From the NCBI RefSeq assembly GCF_943913045.1, contig NZ_CALTVH010000002.1:86922-150921 (forward strand): a stretch of 64,000 bases of DNA. Reading direction: 5' to 3'. Made by a program: the position numbers and the translations under genes. This DNA is from an uncultured Ezakiella sp. (GTDB lineage Bacteria > Bacillota > Clostridia > Tissierellales > Peptoniphilaceae). Numbering within the stretch: the first letter of the stretch is position 1; every line of letters starts with the position of its first letter. The notes below the pieces were generated by a model. The model saw nothing but the letters and a program-made list of their open reading frames with translations. It did not search any database and was not told the origin of the DNA. Of this stretch, positions 33,808 through 41,751 are shown one piece after another.

Positions 33808-34575
33808 TTATTTTGTTTCGATAGTTGCCTCTTCGATTACAACATCTGTTTTAGGTTTATCCATTTCATCCCTCTCAACTCCTGCAATCTTGTCGACTAC
33901 ATCCATGCCTTCAATGACTTGGCCAAAGACTGTGTGCATGCCATCTAGGTGTGGAGCTCCGCCCAAGTGTGAGTAAGCGTCTATAAAGGCTTCACTATAA
34001 CCTTGGCTAAGAGCTTCTTCCATAATTCTGATCAGTTCAGGAGAAACTTCCTTGGCTTGAACAATAAAGAATTGGCTGCCATTTGTATTTGGACCAGCGT
34101 TCGCCATTGATAGGGCTCCGCGAATATTTAACATGCTATTTGAAAATTCATCTTCAAAAGCCTCGCCCCAAATGCTTTCTCCGCCACGACCAGTACCTGT
34201 TGGGTCTCCGCCTTGGATCATAAATCCGTCAATAACCCTGTGGAAAATAATTCCATTATAATAACCATTTTTAATATGAGTTTCAAAGTTTTCTACTGTC
34301 TTTGGTGCGTATTCTGGAAATAATTTAATTTTAATGGTCCCCATATTTGTTTTTAAAACTGCAATCTTGTCTCCTGCCTTTACCTCTTGTAATTGTGGTA
34401 GGGCTGCAATTGTTTCTGCCTTCAATTCCTTTACCTCCTCTTTCACTTCTTCGTGATTACTGTTTTGTGTTTCACTTGTATTTTCGTCTACTTTTATCTT
34501 ATCTTCATCTTTCTTTTGGCAAGCTGTAAAAGTTAAAGCTAAGGCCAAAAATAAAATTAATAATTTATTCTTCAT
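33808..34575 (-). CDS. Cyclophilin-type peptidyl-prolyl isomerase lipoprotein
   Basis: 255 residues. The signal peptide ends in a lipobox LTFTAC with Cys about residue 19, followed by an acidic linker and a cyclophilin domain with FHRVIDGFMIQGGDP, GGESIWGEAFEDEF and NTNGSQFFIV. Predicted to help fold exported proteins on the outer face of the membrane. Overlaps the DUF1667 gene by 4 bp. Confidence 0.93.
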   Translation of the reverse strand: MKNKLLILFLALALTFTACQKKDEDKIKVDENTSETQNSNHEEVKEEVKELKAETIAALPQLQEVKAGDKIAVLKTNMGTIKIKLFPEYAPKTVENFETHIKNGYYNGIIFHRVIDGFMIQGGDPTGTGRGGESIWGEAFEDEFSNSMLNIRGALSMANAGPNTNGSQFFIVQAKEVSPELIRIMEEALSQGYSEAFIDAYSHLGGAPHLDGMHTVFGQVIEGMDVVDKIAGVERDEMDKPKTDVVIEEATIETK

Positions 34576-34898
34576 AAAATTCTCCTTTGCGCTAAAAAGC
34601 TAACACCTGTTCCCCCCAGATTAAAAATAACCAACTGGCCCTTTTCAATGGGCGGATAAATTTCAATTTTGGAAATCAGCCTTTGTAATTTTTCTTTTTC
34701 TTCTTCGGTAACGGGTACGTCGCTTCTAATAGCCAAATGGCCTAGGGCTGCTTCCTTAATCTTGACCCTGGTGTAGAAAATCGACTTTTCACCCATAGTC
34801 CTGTACTCAAGTCCGCGCGAGCACCTGTTGCCAAATACCTTACCATCTTCTATTGTGAGTTCACATCCAATTGGACAATTTTTACATATTACCTTCAA
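34572..34898 (-). CDS. DUF1667 domain protein
   Basis: 108 residues with Cys-x2-Cys-x3-Cys (VICKNCPIGCELTIEDG) and a later GNRCSRGLEYRTMG, i.e. four conserved Cys that look like a metal or Fe-S site, then TRVKIKEAALGHLAIRSDVPV. DUF1667 proteins normally sit beside GlpA/GlpO-type dehydrogenases; here the neighbours are a MATE transporter and a cyclophilin, so the redox partner is not obvious. Overlaps the MATE gene by 17 bp. Confidence 0.82.
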   Translation of the reverse strand: MKVICKNCPIGCELTIEDGKVFGNRCSRGLEYRTMGEKSIFYTRVKIKEAALGHLAIRSDVPVTEEEKEKLQRLISKIEIYPPIEKGQLVIFNLGGTGVSFLAQRRIL

Positions 34899-36225
34899 GT
34901 TTTAATTTCCTCCCCTTAATAGAAACAAATATAGCAAATGAAGTAATCCCTTTTAATATCGAAGAAATGGAAATCGCCATCCAAATTCCCGTCAGTCCAA
35001 AATAATCTATCAGCAAATATGCAAGAGGTATGCGGAGTATGTTGCCTGTTATACCTATAACACTAGGAATATGCGTCATTGAAATACCGTTAAAGGCCCC
35101 GCCGTTTGCAATCTCAATAGCCATAAAGATTTGTGAGAAACTCAGGACCATGAGGTACATGGCGCCAATTTGTATAGCCTCAGCTTCATGCAAGAATAAT
35201 TTAATAATAGGATAGCGGCCAAAATATAAAATTAAATTTGCAGCTAGACCTATTAAAAACATAATCTTGCAGCTTGAATAAAAAGCTCGGTTGACCCTGT
35301 CGTATTTTTGAGCCCCATAGTTTTGTCCAATAAAACTTGCATTTGCAGTTGCATAGCCCTCAGCCGACAACCAGGAGATGCCCTCAATGGTACTGCCGAT
35401 GGATTGGGCGGCTACAGCTGCTGAACCAAAACCGGCAATCATCCTGCCCATATACATACTTATAAAACAGTGGACGGCCGATTGCATTGCAGGTGGAATC
35501 CCCAGCTTTAAAATTTCTCTTACCTTTTTAAGTTCCCAGGGCTCCCTGTAATCAACCAAGGCATATAGATGTCTGTGTTTGATACCGAAAAATATATAAA
35601 TAAGGGTTACTAGGATTTGGCTGATGGCTGTTGCCAAGGCAGCACCAAGCACTCCCATGTCCAAGACAATTATGAGGAGCGGGTCCAAAATCATATTGCA
35701 TGCAACGCCTATGCAGCTTACCTTAAAAGTCTCCTTAGAGTCGCCTGCGGAATTAATAATTACCGCCAAGATTGGATTCATAAATAAAAATGGAAAACCT
35801 AAACTCACAGTTTTTAAATATATAACTGTTGAGTCATAAGTGAGCTGGTCTTGGACTTGGAAAAAATTAATCAAAGACTTGTGAAAAAAATAAACTATAA
35901 GTGTATAGGTCAAGGCAATTAATATATTTAATTTGATCCCCGAATTAATATATTTTTTTGCAGTCGCTACGTCTTCTCTGCCCAAGTTTTGGCTGACGGT
36001 AACTGCCAAGCCAACATTGCAAATCAATACTAGACTGGAGACCATCCACCAAAAAAATCCGCTAATACCAACAGCCGCCACAGCCTCTGTGCCAATCTTA
36101 CCCACCCAATAAAGGTCGGTTAAGTTGTAGGCCATGGTTAAAAAACTTGTCCCCATTAACGGGAGAGCAAGCTTCATCAGCTGGTCTGATATATTACCCT
36201 CGGTTAAAGACCTCCTATTAGTCAT
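34882..36225 (-). CDS. MATE family efflux transporter
   Basis: 447-residue membrane protein with twelve predicted spans in two MatE halves (ISDQLMKLALPLMGTSFL at the N terminus; ILKLGIPPAMQSAVHCFISM in the middle). Such pumps expel drugs or metabolites using Na or H gradients; substrate cannot be told. Overlaps map by 8 bp. Confidence 0.92.
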   Translation of the reverse strand: MTNRRSLTEGNISDQLMKLALPLMGTSFLTMAYNLTDLYWVGKIGTEAVAAVGISGFFWWMVSSLVLICNVGLAVTVSQNLGREDVATAKKYINSGIKLNILIALTYTLIVYFFHKSLINFFQVQDQLTYDSTVIYLKTVSLGFPFLFMNPILAVIINSAGDSKETFKVSCIGVACNMILDPLLIIVLDMGVLGAALATAISQILVTLIYIFFGIKHRHLYALVDYREPWELKKVREILKLGIPPAMQSAVHCFISMYMGRMIAGFGSAAVAAQSIGSTIEGISWLSAEGYATANASFIGQNYGAQKYDRVNRAFYSSCKIMFLIGLAANLILYFGRYPIIKLFLHEAEAIQIGAMYLMVLSFSQIFMAIEIANGGAFNGISMTHIPSVIGITGNILRIPLAYLLIDYFGLTGIWMAISISSILKGITSFAIFVSIKGRKLKLEGNM

Positions 36226-36976
36226 CTAATCCCTCATCTGTCAAAATGAAAACTCCCTCCTTGGTAACAGCCATAGTGTGTTCATATTGGCAAGATAGTG
36301 ATCCGTCTTTAGTCCTAGATGTCCAACCATTCTTGTCCATCTTCATCCGCCAATCGCCAACATTAATCATTGGTTCAATTGTAAAAACCATGCCTTCACG
36401 CATCCTGGCTCCCTTGATGCCACTGTTGTAGTGGAAAACTTGTGGGTCTTCATGCATTTTTCTGCCTATACCGTGGCCAATAAAATCACGGACAGGGGAA
36501 AAACCAAATTGACTTACATAATCCTCAATGCAAATGCCAATTTCGCCAAAGTGGACGCCTGGTTTGCAAATTTCGATAGCTTTCATCAGAGAATCATGGG
36601 TTACCTCCATAAGTTTTTTGGCCTCGTCAGAAATTTCGCCAACTGCGTATGACCAAGCTGAGTCTGATAAATATCCATCTAGGTCCACAACCATATCTAT
36701 GGTTAAGATATCTCCTTCTTTTAATTTATATGAGCTAGGAAAACCATGGCAAATTTCATCATTAACGCTAATGCATGTTGCATACTTATAGCCTTGGTAA
36801 CCTATTTGTGCAGGAATGCCTCCGTGGCTCCTAATAAAATCTTCTGCAATTTTATCCAGCTCCATGGTAGTAATGCCCGGCTTGATATGCTTTTCAAGTT
36901 CATAATGAGTAGATTTTAAAAGTCTGCCTGACTGTTTCATCCCCTTAATCATCGATTCTGTTTTAATTGAAATCAT
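36218..36976 (-). CDS. map: Methionine aminopeptidase
   Basis: 252-residue type I enzyme removing N-terminal Met. Metal ligands are visible in MVVDLDGYLSDSAWSY (two Asp), GHGIGRKMHEDP (His), EPMINVG (Glu) and the C-terminal QYEHTMAVTKEG (Glu), with HGFPSSYK for substrate. First gene of map-MATE-DUF1667-cyclophilin, with a promoter at 36995-37023. Confidence 0.96.
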   Translation of the reverse strand: MISIKTESMIKGMKQSGRLLKSTHYELEKHIKPGITTMELDKIAEDFIRSHGGIPAQIGYQGYKYATCISVNDEICHGFPSSYKLKEGDILTIDMVVDLDGYLSDSAWSYAVGEISDEAKKLMEVTHDSLMKAIEICKPGVHFGEIGICIEDYVSQFGFSPVRDFIGHGIGRKMHEDPQVFHYNSGIKGARMREGMVFTIEPMINVGDWRMKMDKNGWTSRTKDGSLSCQYEHTMAVTKEGVFILTDEGLDD

Positions 36977-36994
36977 AATAAACCTCCAGCAACT

Positions 36995-37023
36995 ATTTTA
37001 CTATATTAAAAAGCTTTTTACAA
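36995..37023 (-). promoter_or_regulatory. Promoter of the map operon
   Basis: Minus strand TTGTAA (37018-37023), 17-bp spacer, TAAAAT (36995-37000). Confidence 0.6.
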
Positions 37024-37026
37024 GCA

Positions 37027-37052
37027 AAAAGGAGTCTATTTAGACCCCTTCT
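37027..37052 (-). terminator. Terminator overlapping the 3' end of the P-ATPase gene
   Basis: Minus strand AAGGGGTCTA / TAGACTCCTT stem followed by TTTG; it covers the stop codon of the metal ATPase. Confidence 0.65.
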
Positions 37053-39039
37053 TATTTCTAATTCTTAGATTCATAAGTGCAATGCCAATTGAGATTAGGC
37101 TTACACCTACGTCTGCAAAGACTGCCATATACATGCCGCCATAGCCCAGGTAAATTAAAATCATAGTTGCCAGCTTAACTGCAAGGGCAAAGCCAATAAT
37201 AAATTTCACATTTGAAATAATCTTTCTGGCGTCGCCAATAGTCGTTGCCACTTTATAAATTGAGTCGTCTGTAATTACAACATCACTCGCCTCAACAGCT
37301 GCGTCGCTACCCATGTTGCCCATACTGATACCAACATCAGCTGCCTTTAATACTGGAGAGTCGTTAATACCGTCGCCCACAAAACCAACCTTGCCCTTGG
37401 TTTTTAAACCGTGAACAACATTTAATTTATCCTCAGGACTTTGGCCTGCATAATACTTATCAATATTTATATAGTCAGCAACCTGGCTAACCTTTTCTTC
37501 GCTGTCGCCTGAAACTAAAATTGCCTTTACATTTAAGTCGTGGAGCTTATCGATAGTCTCATTGATCTTATCCTTTAATTTTTCAATCATGAAAAATTCT
37601 CCAACTACTTTCTCGTCGCGAATCAAATTAATTTGACCGCCTCCAGCTCCACCTCTAATCTTATAAGATTGTCCTTCAAAGGCAAAGTCTATACCCTGGC
37701 CCACAATTTCCTTGTAGTCCTCAGGGTCTGGTGCGTTTCTCATCTTAAAAGCTTGGGCGATTGGATGAGTGGAAAATTTTTCTCCAATGGCCATTAGTCG
37801 TCTGAGTTCTGCTTCATCTATGTCGGCAGGGCAATTTACCTTTTCAATTTCCATATAATTTTCAGTTACAGTTCCAGTTTTATCCATGGCCAAGTATTCA
37901 ATATGGCTCAAAGTGTCGATGTATTCAGACCCCTTCATGAGCACGCCCTTGGTGCTTAGAGATGCAATACCCACTGCATAAGAAAGTGGAACGCCAAGGA
38001 CCAGTGCGCATGGACAAGATACAACTAGAAAAGCCAAAGACTTATAAATATACTCTTTAAAGTCGCCCCCATTAACCAGAGGAATTAGTGCCACTATTAT
38101 AGCAAGTCCAACAACAATTGGCGTGTAAACTTTGGAGAATGTTGTCATGAATTTTTCTTGCTTGCTCTTTGAAGCCTCTGCTCTTTCCAAGAGATTGTTC
38201 ATCCTTGATAAAGATGAGTTCTTGTGGTCTACAAGTGTCTTTAAGTTTGCAGGATTATTGACAACTATAGCACCAGCCATAACGGTCTCGCCTTTTTTAA
38301 TAACAATTGGATCGGATTCACCTGTAAATGATGAATTGTCAACCACTATATACTCATCCAAAACCTCCGAGTCAAGCGGAATCATTTCGTGGGGATGGGC
38401 AAGAATTTTTGTGCCGATCTCAACACTTTCAACATCCACAAGCTTGCTCACTCCGTTTTCGCCGATAACTCTGACATCTAATTTTTGTGAAACAGCCAGT
38501 CTCTTGTATTTTTCGCTGGCCTTTTTAAGAGCATAATCACTTAAGGCTTCGCCTAATCTATATAGAATCATAATCATGGCGCCTTCTAAGGGCTGACCAA
38601 TTATAATGGCCCCAATCATAGAGATGGACATCAAAAACTTTTCGTCCAAACCTCCGCCATTGAAAACAATTTTAAGGCCATCTATAACTATTGGCGCACC
38701 TGCAAAAATTGCTCCAATAATTGCCAGTCTATCATTTTTTAAAAACAAAGAAAAAATTACAAAAACACAGCCTATTATAAGCGAGTACTTAAGCAACTTT
38801 TCTCGTCGGCTAATCTCTTCTGGCTGCTCGTCTCCGCCTTCTTCTATAACTTCAACACCAGGCTCGTACTTATTAACAGCTTCCACAATAATATCTTTTA
38901 TATTGTCGCCCTCAGCCTGAATGGTAAAGTTAACTTTATCAAAGATCATATTCTTAACTTGATCATTGTTTTTTAATTCATTTTCAATCTTGCCAGCGCA
39001 ATTAGGGCAAACATTGCCCTTTAAAATAAATTTTTTCAT
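37036..39039 (-). CDS. Heavy-metal P1B-type ATPase (Zn/Cd/Pb group)
   Basis: 667 residues from the ATG at 39039, which follows AAAGGAGGTC; a start at 39057 would precede the ribosome site. N-terminal heavy-metal domain with NVCPNCAGKIEN, six to eight membrane spans, the transport motif CPCALVLG, phosphorylation site DKTGT, and hinge GDGINDSP. KLATMIL and ADVGVSL in the last two spans fit the zinc/cadmium/lead subgroup rather than copper pumps. It should export divalent toxic metals. A near-perfect promoter with an overlapping palindrome lies upstream; no ArsR-type gene is adjacent. Confidence 0.9.
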   Translation of the reverse strand: MKKFILKGNVCPNCAGKIENELKNNDQVKNMIFDKVNFTIQAEGDNIKDIIVEAVNKYEPGVEVIEEGGDEQPEEISRREKLLKYSLIIGCVFVIFSLFLKNDRLAIIGAIFAGAPIVIDGLKIVFNGGGLDEKFLMSISMIGAIIIGQPLEGAMIMILYRLGEALSDYALKKASEKYKRLAVSQKLDVRVIGENGVSKLVDVESVEIGTKILAHPHEMIPLDSEVLDEYIVVDNSSFTGESDPIVIKKGETVMAGAIVVNNPANLKTLVDHKNSSLSRMNNLLERAEASKSKQEKFMTTFSKVYTPIVVGLAIIVALIPLVNGGDFKEYIYKSLAFLVVSCPCALVLGVPLSYAVGIASLSTKGVLMKGSEYIDTLSHIEYLAMDKTGTVTENYMEIEKVNCPADIDEAELRRLMAIGEKFSTHPIAQAFKMRNAPDPEDYKEIVGQGIDFAFEGQSYKIRGGAGGGQINLIRDEKVVGEFFMIEKLKDKINETIDKLHDLNVKAILVSGDSEEKVSQVADYINIDKYYAGQSPEDKLNVVHGLKTKGKVGFVGDGINDSPVLKAADVGISMGNMGSDAAVEASDVVITDDSIYKVATTIGDARKIISNVKFIIGFALAVKLATMILIYLGYGGMYMAVFADVGVSLISIGIALMNLRIRNKKGSK

Positions 39040-39054
39040 AAGACCTCCTTTAAA

Positions 39055-39076
39055 CAAATAAATATCTGTTCATTTG
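39055..39076 (-). promoter_or_regulatory. Imperfect palindrome, likely ArsR/SmtB-type operator
   Basis: CAAATGAACAGATATTTATTTG (minus strand, split as CAAATGAACAG / ATATTTATTTG) sits 1 bp downstream of the -10 box, between promoter and ribosome site. It resembles the TGAACA-containing operators of ArsR/SmtB metal sensors. Confidence 0.55.
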
Positions 39077-39077
39077 T

Positions 39078-39106
39078 ATTATAGGACAAATATTTTATTA
39101 TGTCAA
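39078..39106 (-). promoter_or_regulatory. Consensus sigma-A promoter of the metal ATPase gene
   Basis: Minus strand TTGACA (39101-39106), 17-bp spacer, TATAAT (39078-39083): a perfect consensus, as expected for a strong promoter kept off by a repressor. Confidence 0.85.
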
Positions 39107-39175
39107 GGGTAAAGTTGAAATTTTTTAAAAATTTTTTCCCATATTTAAAAATAATCCTTACTCCGAAAATTTCTC

Positions 39176-39205
39176 AAACAAAAAGCGACTTTTCTTAGTC
39201 GCTTC
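39176..39205 (-). terminator. Terminator after arcC
   Basis: Perfect stem AAGCGACT / AGTCGCTT with a 6-nt loop, then TTTTTG on the minus strand. Confidence 0.8.
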
Positions 39206-39221
39206 AAAAAAATTTATAATT

Positions 39222-40151
39222 TTATTTTACAATTAATGTTCCAGTTTCTCCCCTCATTCCTTCCACTAATTTATCTAGGGAGGTAATCAGAGTTTCACGA
39301 CCTTCTCCGCTTTCAACAAAGTCAATAGCTGATTCAACTTTAGGTAACATAGAGCCAGCTGGGAATTGGCCCTCGTCCATATATTTTTTAGCTTCAGCAA
39401 TTGTCATCCTATCCAAATCTTTTTGATCAGGCTTATTAAAGTTGATGGCAACTTTTTCTACACCAGTTAAGACAACAAGGCTATCGCAATTTGTATCGTG
39501 GGCTAGCATAACTGAAGTTCTGTCCTTGTCAATAACAGCATTTACTGCAACGAGTTTGCCGTCTTCATTGATGGTAGGTATCCCTCCGCCGCCACCTGCG
39601 ATAACAACAGGAGAACTCTTAAGGCAATCGTTTATAGCCTCTACTTCTACAATTTCGATTGGGTATGGACTTGCAACAACTTCCCTGTAACCACGACCTG
39701 AGTCTTCAACCATTACTTTGCCTGCTCTTTCGAGCTCCTCAGCTTTTCCCTTTGAATAAAAAGCACCGATTGGCTTTGTAGGATTGTCAAAGCTCTTGTC
39801 ATTTTTGTCAACTATAACCCTAGTTACCACTGTTGGAACTTTTTTATCAATGCCATAATTTTTTAATTCATTTTCAATGGCGTTTGACAATTGATAGCCA
39901 ATAAAACTTTGGCTCATGGCAACGCACTCCGATAGAGGCAGCGATTCTGTTTGACTCTCCATTGCACCCACGTCAATATTTTTCTTTATATAGCCAACTT
40001 GTGGACCATTGCCATGACAAATGACAACCTCATTTCCATCTTCAACCAACTTTGCAATTGGCTTTGCAATAACATTTACACTTTCTAAAAGTTCATTGTA
40101 CAAAGTTCCCAAAGCATTCCCGCCAAGTGAAATTAAAATTCTTTTTCCCAT
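39222..40151 (-). CDS. arcC: Carbamate kinase
   Basis: 309-residue amino-acid-kinase-fold enzyme making ATP and carbamate (then ammonia and CO2) from carbamoyl phosphate. LISLGGNAL at the N terminus, CHGNGPQVG, VIAGGGGGIPTI, and DKDRTSVMLAHDTN are conserved. No arginine deiminase or ornithine carbamoyltransferase is next to it; the partner is a nucleoside phosphorylase 12 bp upstream, so the source of carbamoyl phosphate is not evident. Confidence 0.94.
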   Translation of the reverse strand: MGKRILISLGGNALGTLYNELLESVNVIAKPIAKLVEDGNEVVICHGNGPQVGYIKKNIDVGAMESQTESLPLSECVAMSQSFIGYQLSNAIENELKNYGIDKKVPTVVTRVIVDKNDKSFDNPTKPIGAFYSKGKAEELERAGKVMVEDSGRGYREVVASPYPIEIVEVEAINDCLKSSPVVIAGGGGGIPTINEDGKLVAVNAVIDKDRTSVMLAHDTNCDSLVVLTGVEKVAINFNKPDQKDLDRMTIAEAKKYMDEGQFPAGSMLPKVESAIDFVESGEGRETLITSLDKLVEGMRGETGTLIVK

Positions 40152-40163
40152 AACTCCTCCTCA

Positions 40164-40925
40164 TTAAAATATATTATAAGCTAAATCAATAGCAATATCA
40201 CAAATCAAGTATTTGTCATCTAACTTATCTTCACAGGCCAAGCTTCTTCTATCATGAATTTCTGCATCTAGATTATCAGCACTATAGAAGAAATGTGCAA
40301 TTTCTAGATTACGAAATTGGCCCACAGCAGCAACTGCCGAACATTCCATATCAACAGCCACCACTCCACGCTCTTTCATCAGTTTAAATTTATTTTTTGT
40401 CTCTCGATAAAAAGCGTCAGTTGTCCAAACTTTTCCTATAGTGTGCGATATTTCTTTTTCCTCAAAATATCTTAGCATCTTATCAATAGTTTTTGTATTT
40501 ACATCTATCTCATTAGAGGCCTCGACATAATGAAAGCTGGTGCCTTCTTCACGAACAGCACAATTTGGAACAATAATTGACAAATCCTTTATGCTTGAAT
40601 CTAAAACCCCACAGGATCCAAAAAGCATAAACTTTTTAAAACCCATTGGCAAACATCTCTCTATAGTTCCTACAGTCATTGGTGCCCCAACGCTCCACAT
40701 GACAACTCCAATGTCTTTCCCCTTGTAATTAATTTTATAAATTGGAGTCTCTCCATTTGCAGATAATGTGCTTGCAATTTGAATGCCCTTGTACTTTTTT
40801 GCAATATAATCAATCAAAGGATATGAAAAAGCCCCTATTAAAATCTCCGGGCAATTATCTAAAGGATCGATTGTCTGTTCAGCCTTAATAATTTCTTCGC
40901 TTTTATCATCAAATACAATGCACAT
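40164..40925 (-). CDS. Nucleoside phosphorylase (uridine/purine phosphorylase superfamily)
   Basis: 253-residue PNP/UDP-family enzyme. Phosphate and base-site landmarks: KFMLFGSCGVLD, TTDAFYRETKNKF and VAVDMECSAVAAVGQF. It cleaves a nucleoside with phosphate; the exact base is not clear and differs from the DeoD-type enzyme at 59271. Probably co-transcribed with arcC from the promoter at 40966-40995. Confidence 0.85.
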   Translation of the reverse strand: MCIVFDDKSEEIIKAEQTIDPLDNCPEILIGAFSYPLIDYIAKKYKGIQIASTLSANGETPIYKINYKGKDIGVVMWSVGAPMTVGTIERCLPMGFKKFMLFGSCGVLDSSIKDLSIIVPNCAVREEGTSFHYVEASNEIDVNTKTIDKMLRYFEEKEISHTIGKVWTTDAFYRETKNKFKLMKERGVVAVDMECSAVAAVGQFRNLEIAHFFYSADNLDAEIHDRRSLACEDKLDDKYLICDIAIDLAYNIF

Positions 40926-40965
40926 ATTTCCTCCAAATCAAATCCTCATGTGAGAAGACAAAACT

Positions 40966-40995
40966 ATTATAACATATTAAATTAAAAGAATTCAA
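40966..40995 (-). promoter_or_regulatory. Promoter of the nucleoside phosphorylase-arcC operon
   Basis: Minus strand TTGAAT (40990-40995), 18-bp spacer ending TGT, TATAAT (40966-40971); an extended -10. Confidence 0.6.
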
Positions 40996-41044
40996 GCATT
41001 AAATTTTATATTTTTTACTATCAAAACTTTCGTTTTTACTATAA

Positions 41045-41080
41045 CAAATAAAAAACTCGCCAGCCTAAGCTGACGAGCAA
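41045..41080 (-). terminator. Terminator after the GlsB-like gene
   Basis: Minus strand CTCGTCAGC / GCTGGCGAG stem with TTAG loop, then TTTTTTATTTG. Confidence 0.85.
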
Positions 41081-41090
41081 AATTTATTTT

Positions 41091-41336
41091 TTATCTTCTT
41101 CCTCTAATAGCCTTAACTATAAAGATAACGATGCAAGCACCTACAACGCCGCTTACAAGGTTTCCTACTAGATTGTCCTTTGGTACAAGTCCAATTATAC
41201 CTAAGACGCCACCTCCGATAGCGCCTCCGATGAGACCAGCTATTATATTGGCAAGTCCTCCCATGCTTTCGTTGGTTCCCATAATCATAGATGCGATCCA
41301 ACCACATAGGGCTCCAATTAAAATTGCATAAATCAT
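41091..41336 (-). CDS. GlsB/YeaQ/YmgE family stress membrane protein
   Basis: 81 residues, nearly all hydrophobic and glycine-rich, with two or three short spans (GALCGWIASMIMG, NIIAGLIGGAIGGGVLGIIG). The family is called transglycosylase-associated and is linked to envelope or general stress; biochemical role unknown. GGAGG precedes the ATG. The leader upstream can form a long-range stem (41366-41434). Confidence 0.85.
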   Translation of the reverse strand: MIYAILIGALCGWIASMIMGTNESMGGLANIIAGLIGGAIGGGVLGIIGLVPKDNLVGNLVSGVVGACIVIFIVKAIRGRR

Positions 41337-41365
41337 ATTCTTCCTCCTTATAAAATATGTTTATC

Positions 41366-41434
41366 TTTTACGAGGTTTTTATACCCAAACCATGTGAAAA
41401 TATAACATAAGTCCATGGGTGTCAGCTCGTAAAA
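41366..41434 (-). repeat. 9-bp inverted repeat in the leader of the GlsB-like gene
   Basis: TTTTACGAG and CTCGTAAAA (plus 41366-41374 and 41426-41434) are perfect partners 51 bp apart, enclosing ACACCC/GGGTAT and CCATG/CATGG that could extend the stem. This could be a structured 5' leader or the end of the selenoprotein transcript; no T run follows. Confidence 0.45.
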
Positions 41435-41442
41435 CTTCCAAA

Positions 41443-41727
41443 TTAAAAAGCTAGTCCTTCTACGATTAGTTTTTCACTAAACAATATCTTCCTATAAGCT
41501 ACAGTCAACTCTCCGGCTTTAGTGTTTGCTGCAACTGTTACATAAACATTTACTCCATTCACCTCATAGAGGTCAAAGTCGTCAATATTTTCTTTTGGTT
41601 TTCCCAAGGTCACGCTTGGGTTTGGTTCAACGCCTCAGCTAGCACAACCTTCTATGTCAACCGTTATTTCGTTTGAATTTTTCTTTTTTAGGTAATCATA
41701 TACCTTATCTTCTAAGATAACTTTCAT
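41443..41727 (-). CDS. Small selenoprotein (94 residues, Cys-x-x-Sec) downstream of tcyP
   Basis: Reading from the ATG at 41727 (GGAGG 9 nt upstream) the frame runs through one UGA at 41635-41637 to a TAA at 41443. It gives MKVILEDKVYDYLKKKN..., then VDIEGCASUGVEPNPSV with Sec at residue 31, and ends KLIVEGLAF. A 6-bp hairpin CCCAAG-CGTGAC-CTTGGG starts 14 nt after the UGA, with G second in the loop. Cys28 and Sec31 form a CxxU redox pair. The size, N-terminal pattern and place of the Cys suggest a HesB/IscA-like fold or the group known as CC/Se motif selenoproteins; I cannot confirm either. It starts 24 bp after tcyP and is surely co-transcribed. Function unknown. Confidence 0.88.
41603..41637 (-). 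promoter_or_regulatory. UGA selenocysteine codon and SECIS-like hairpin of the small selenoprotein
   Basis: UGA at 41635-41637, 14-nt spacer, 6-bp perfect stem CCCAAG/CTTGGG (41603-41620) and 6-nt loop CGTGAC. The geometry matches that in grdB of this window: loop G 21-25 nt from the U of the codon. Confidence 0.8.
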
Positions 41728-41751
41728 TGTTATATCCTCCTCAATTTTCTT

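Noticed and set aside
41300..41420. Purine riboswitch-like text (ATGGTTTGGG..., ACC, CGTAAA) before the GlsB-like gene
   Set aside because: The junction residues and P2/P3 loop sequences of purine aptamers do not line up; similarity is only local.
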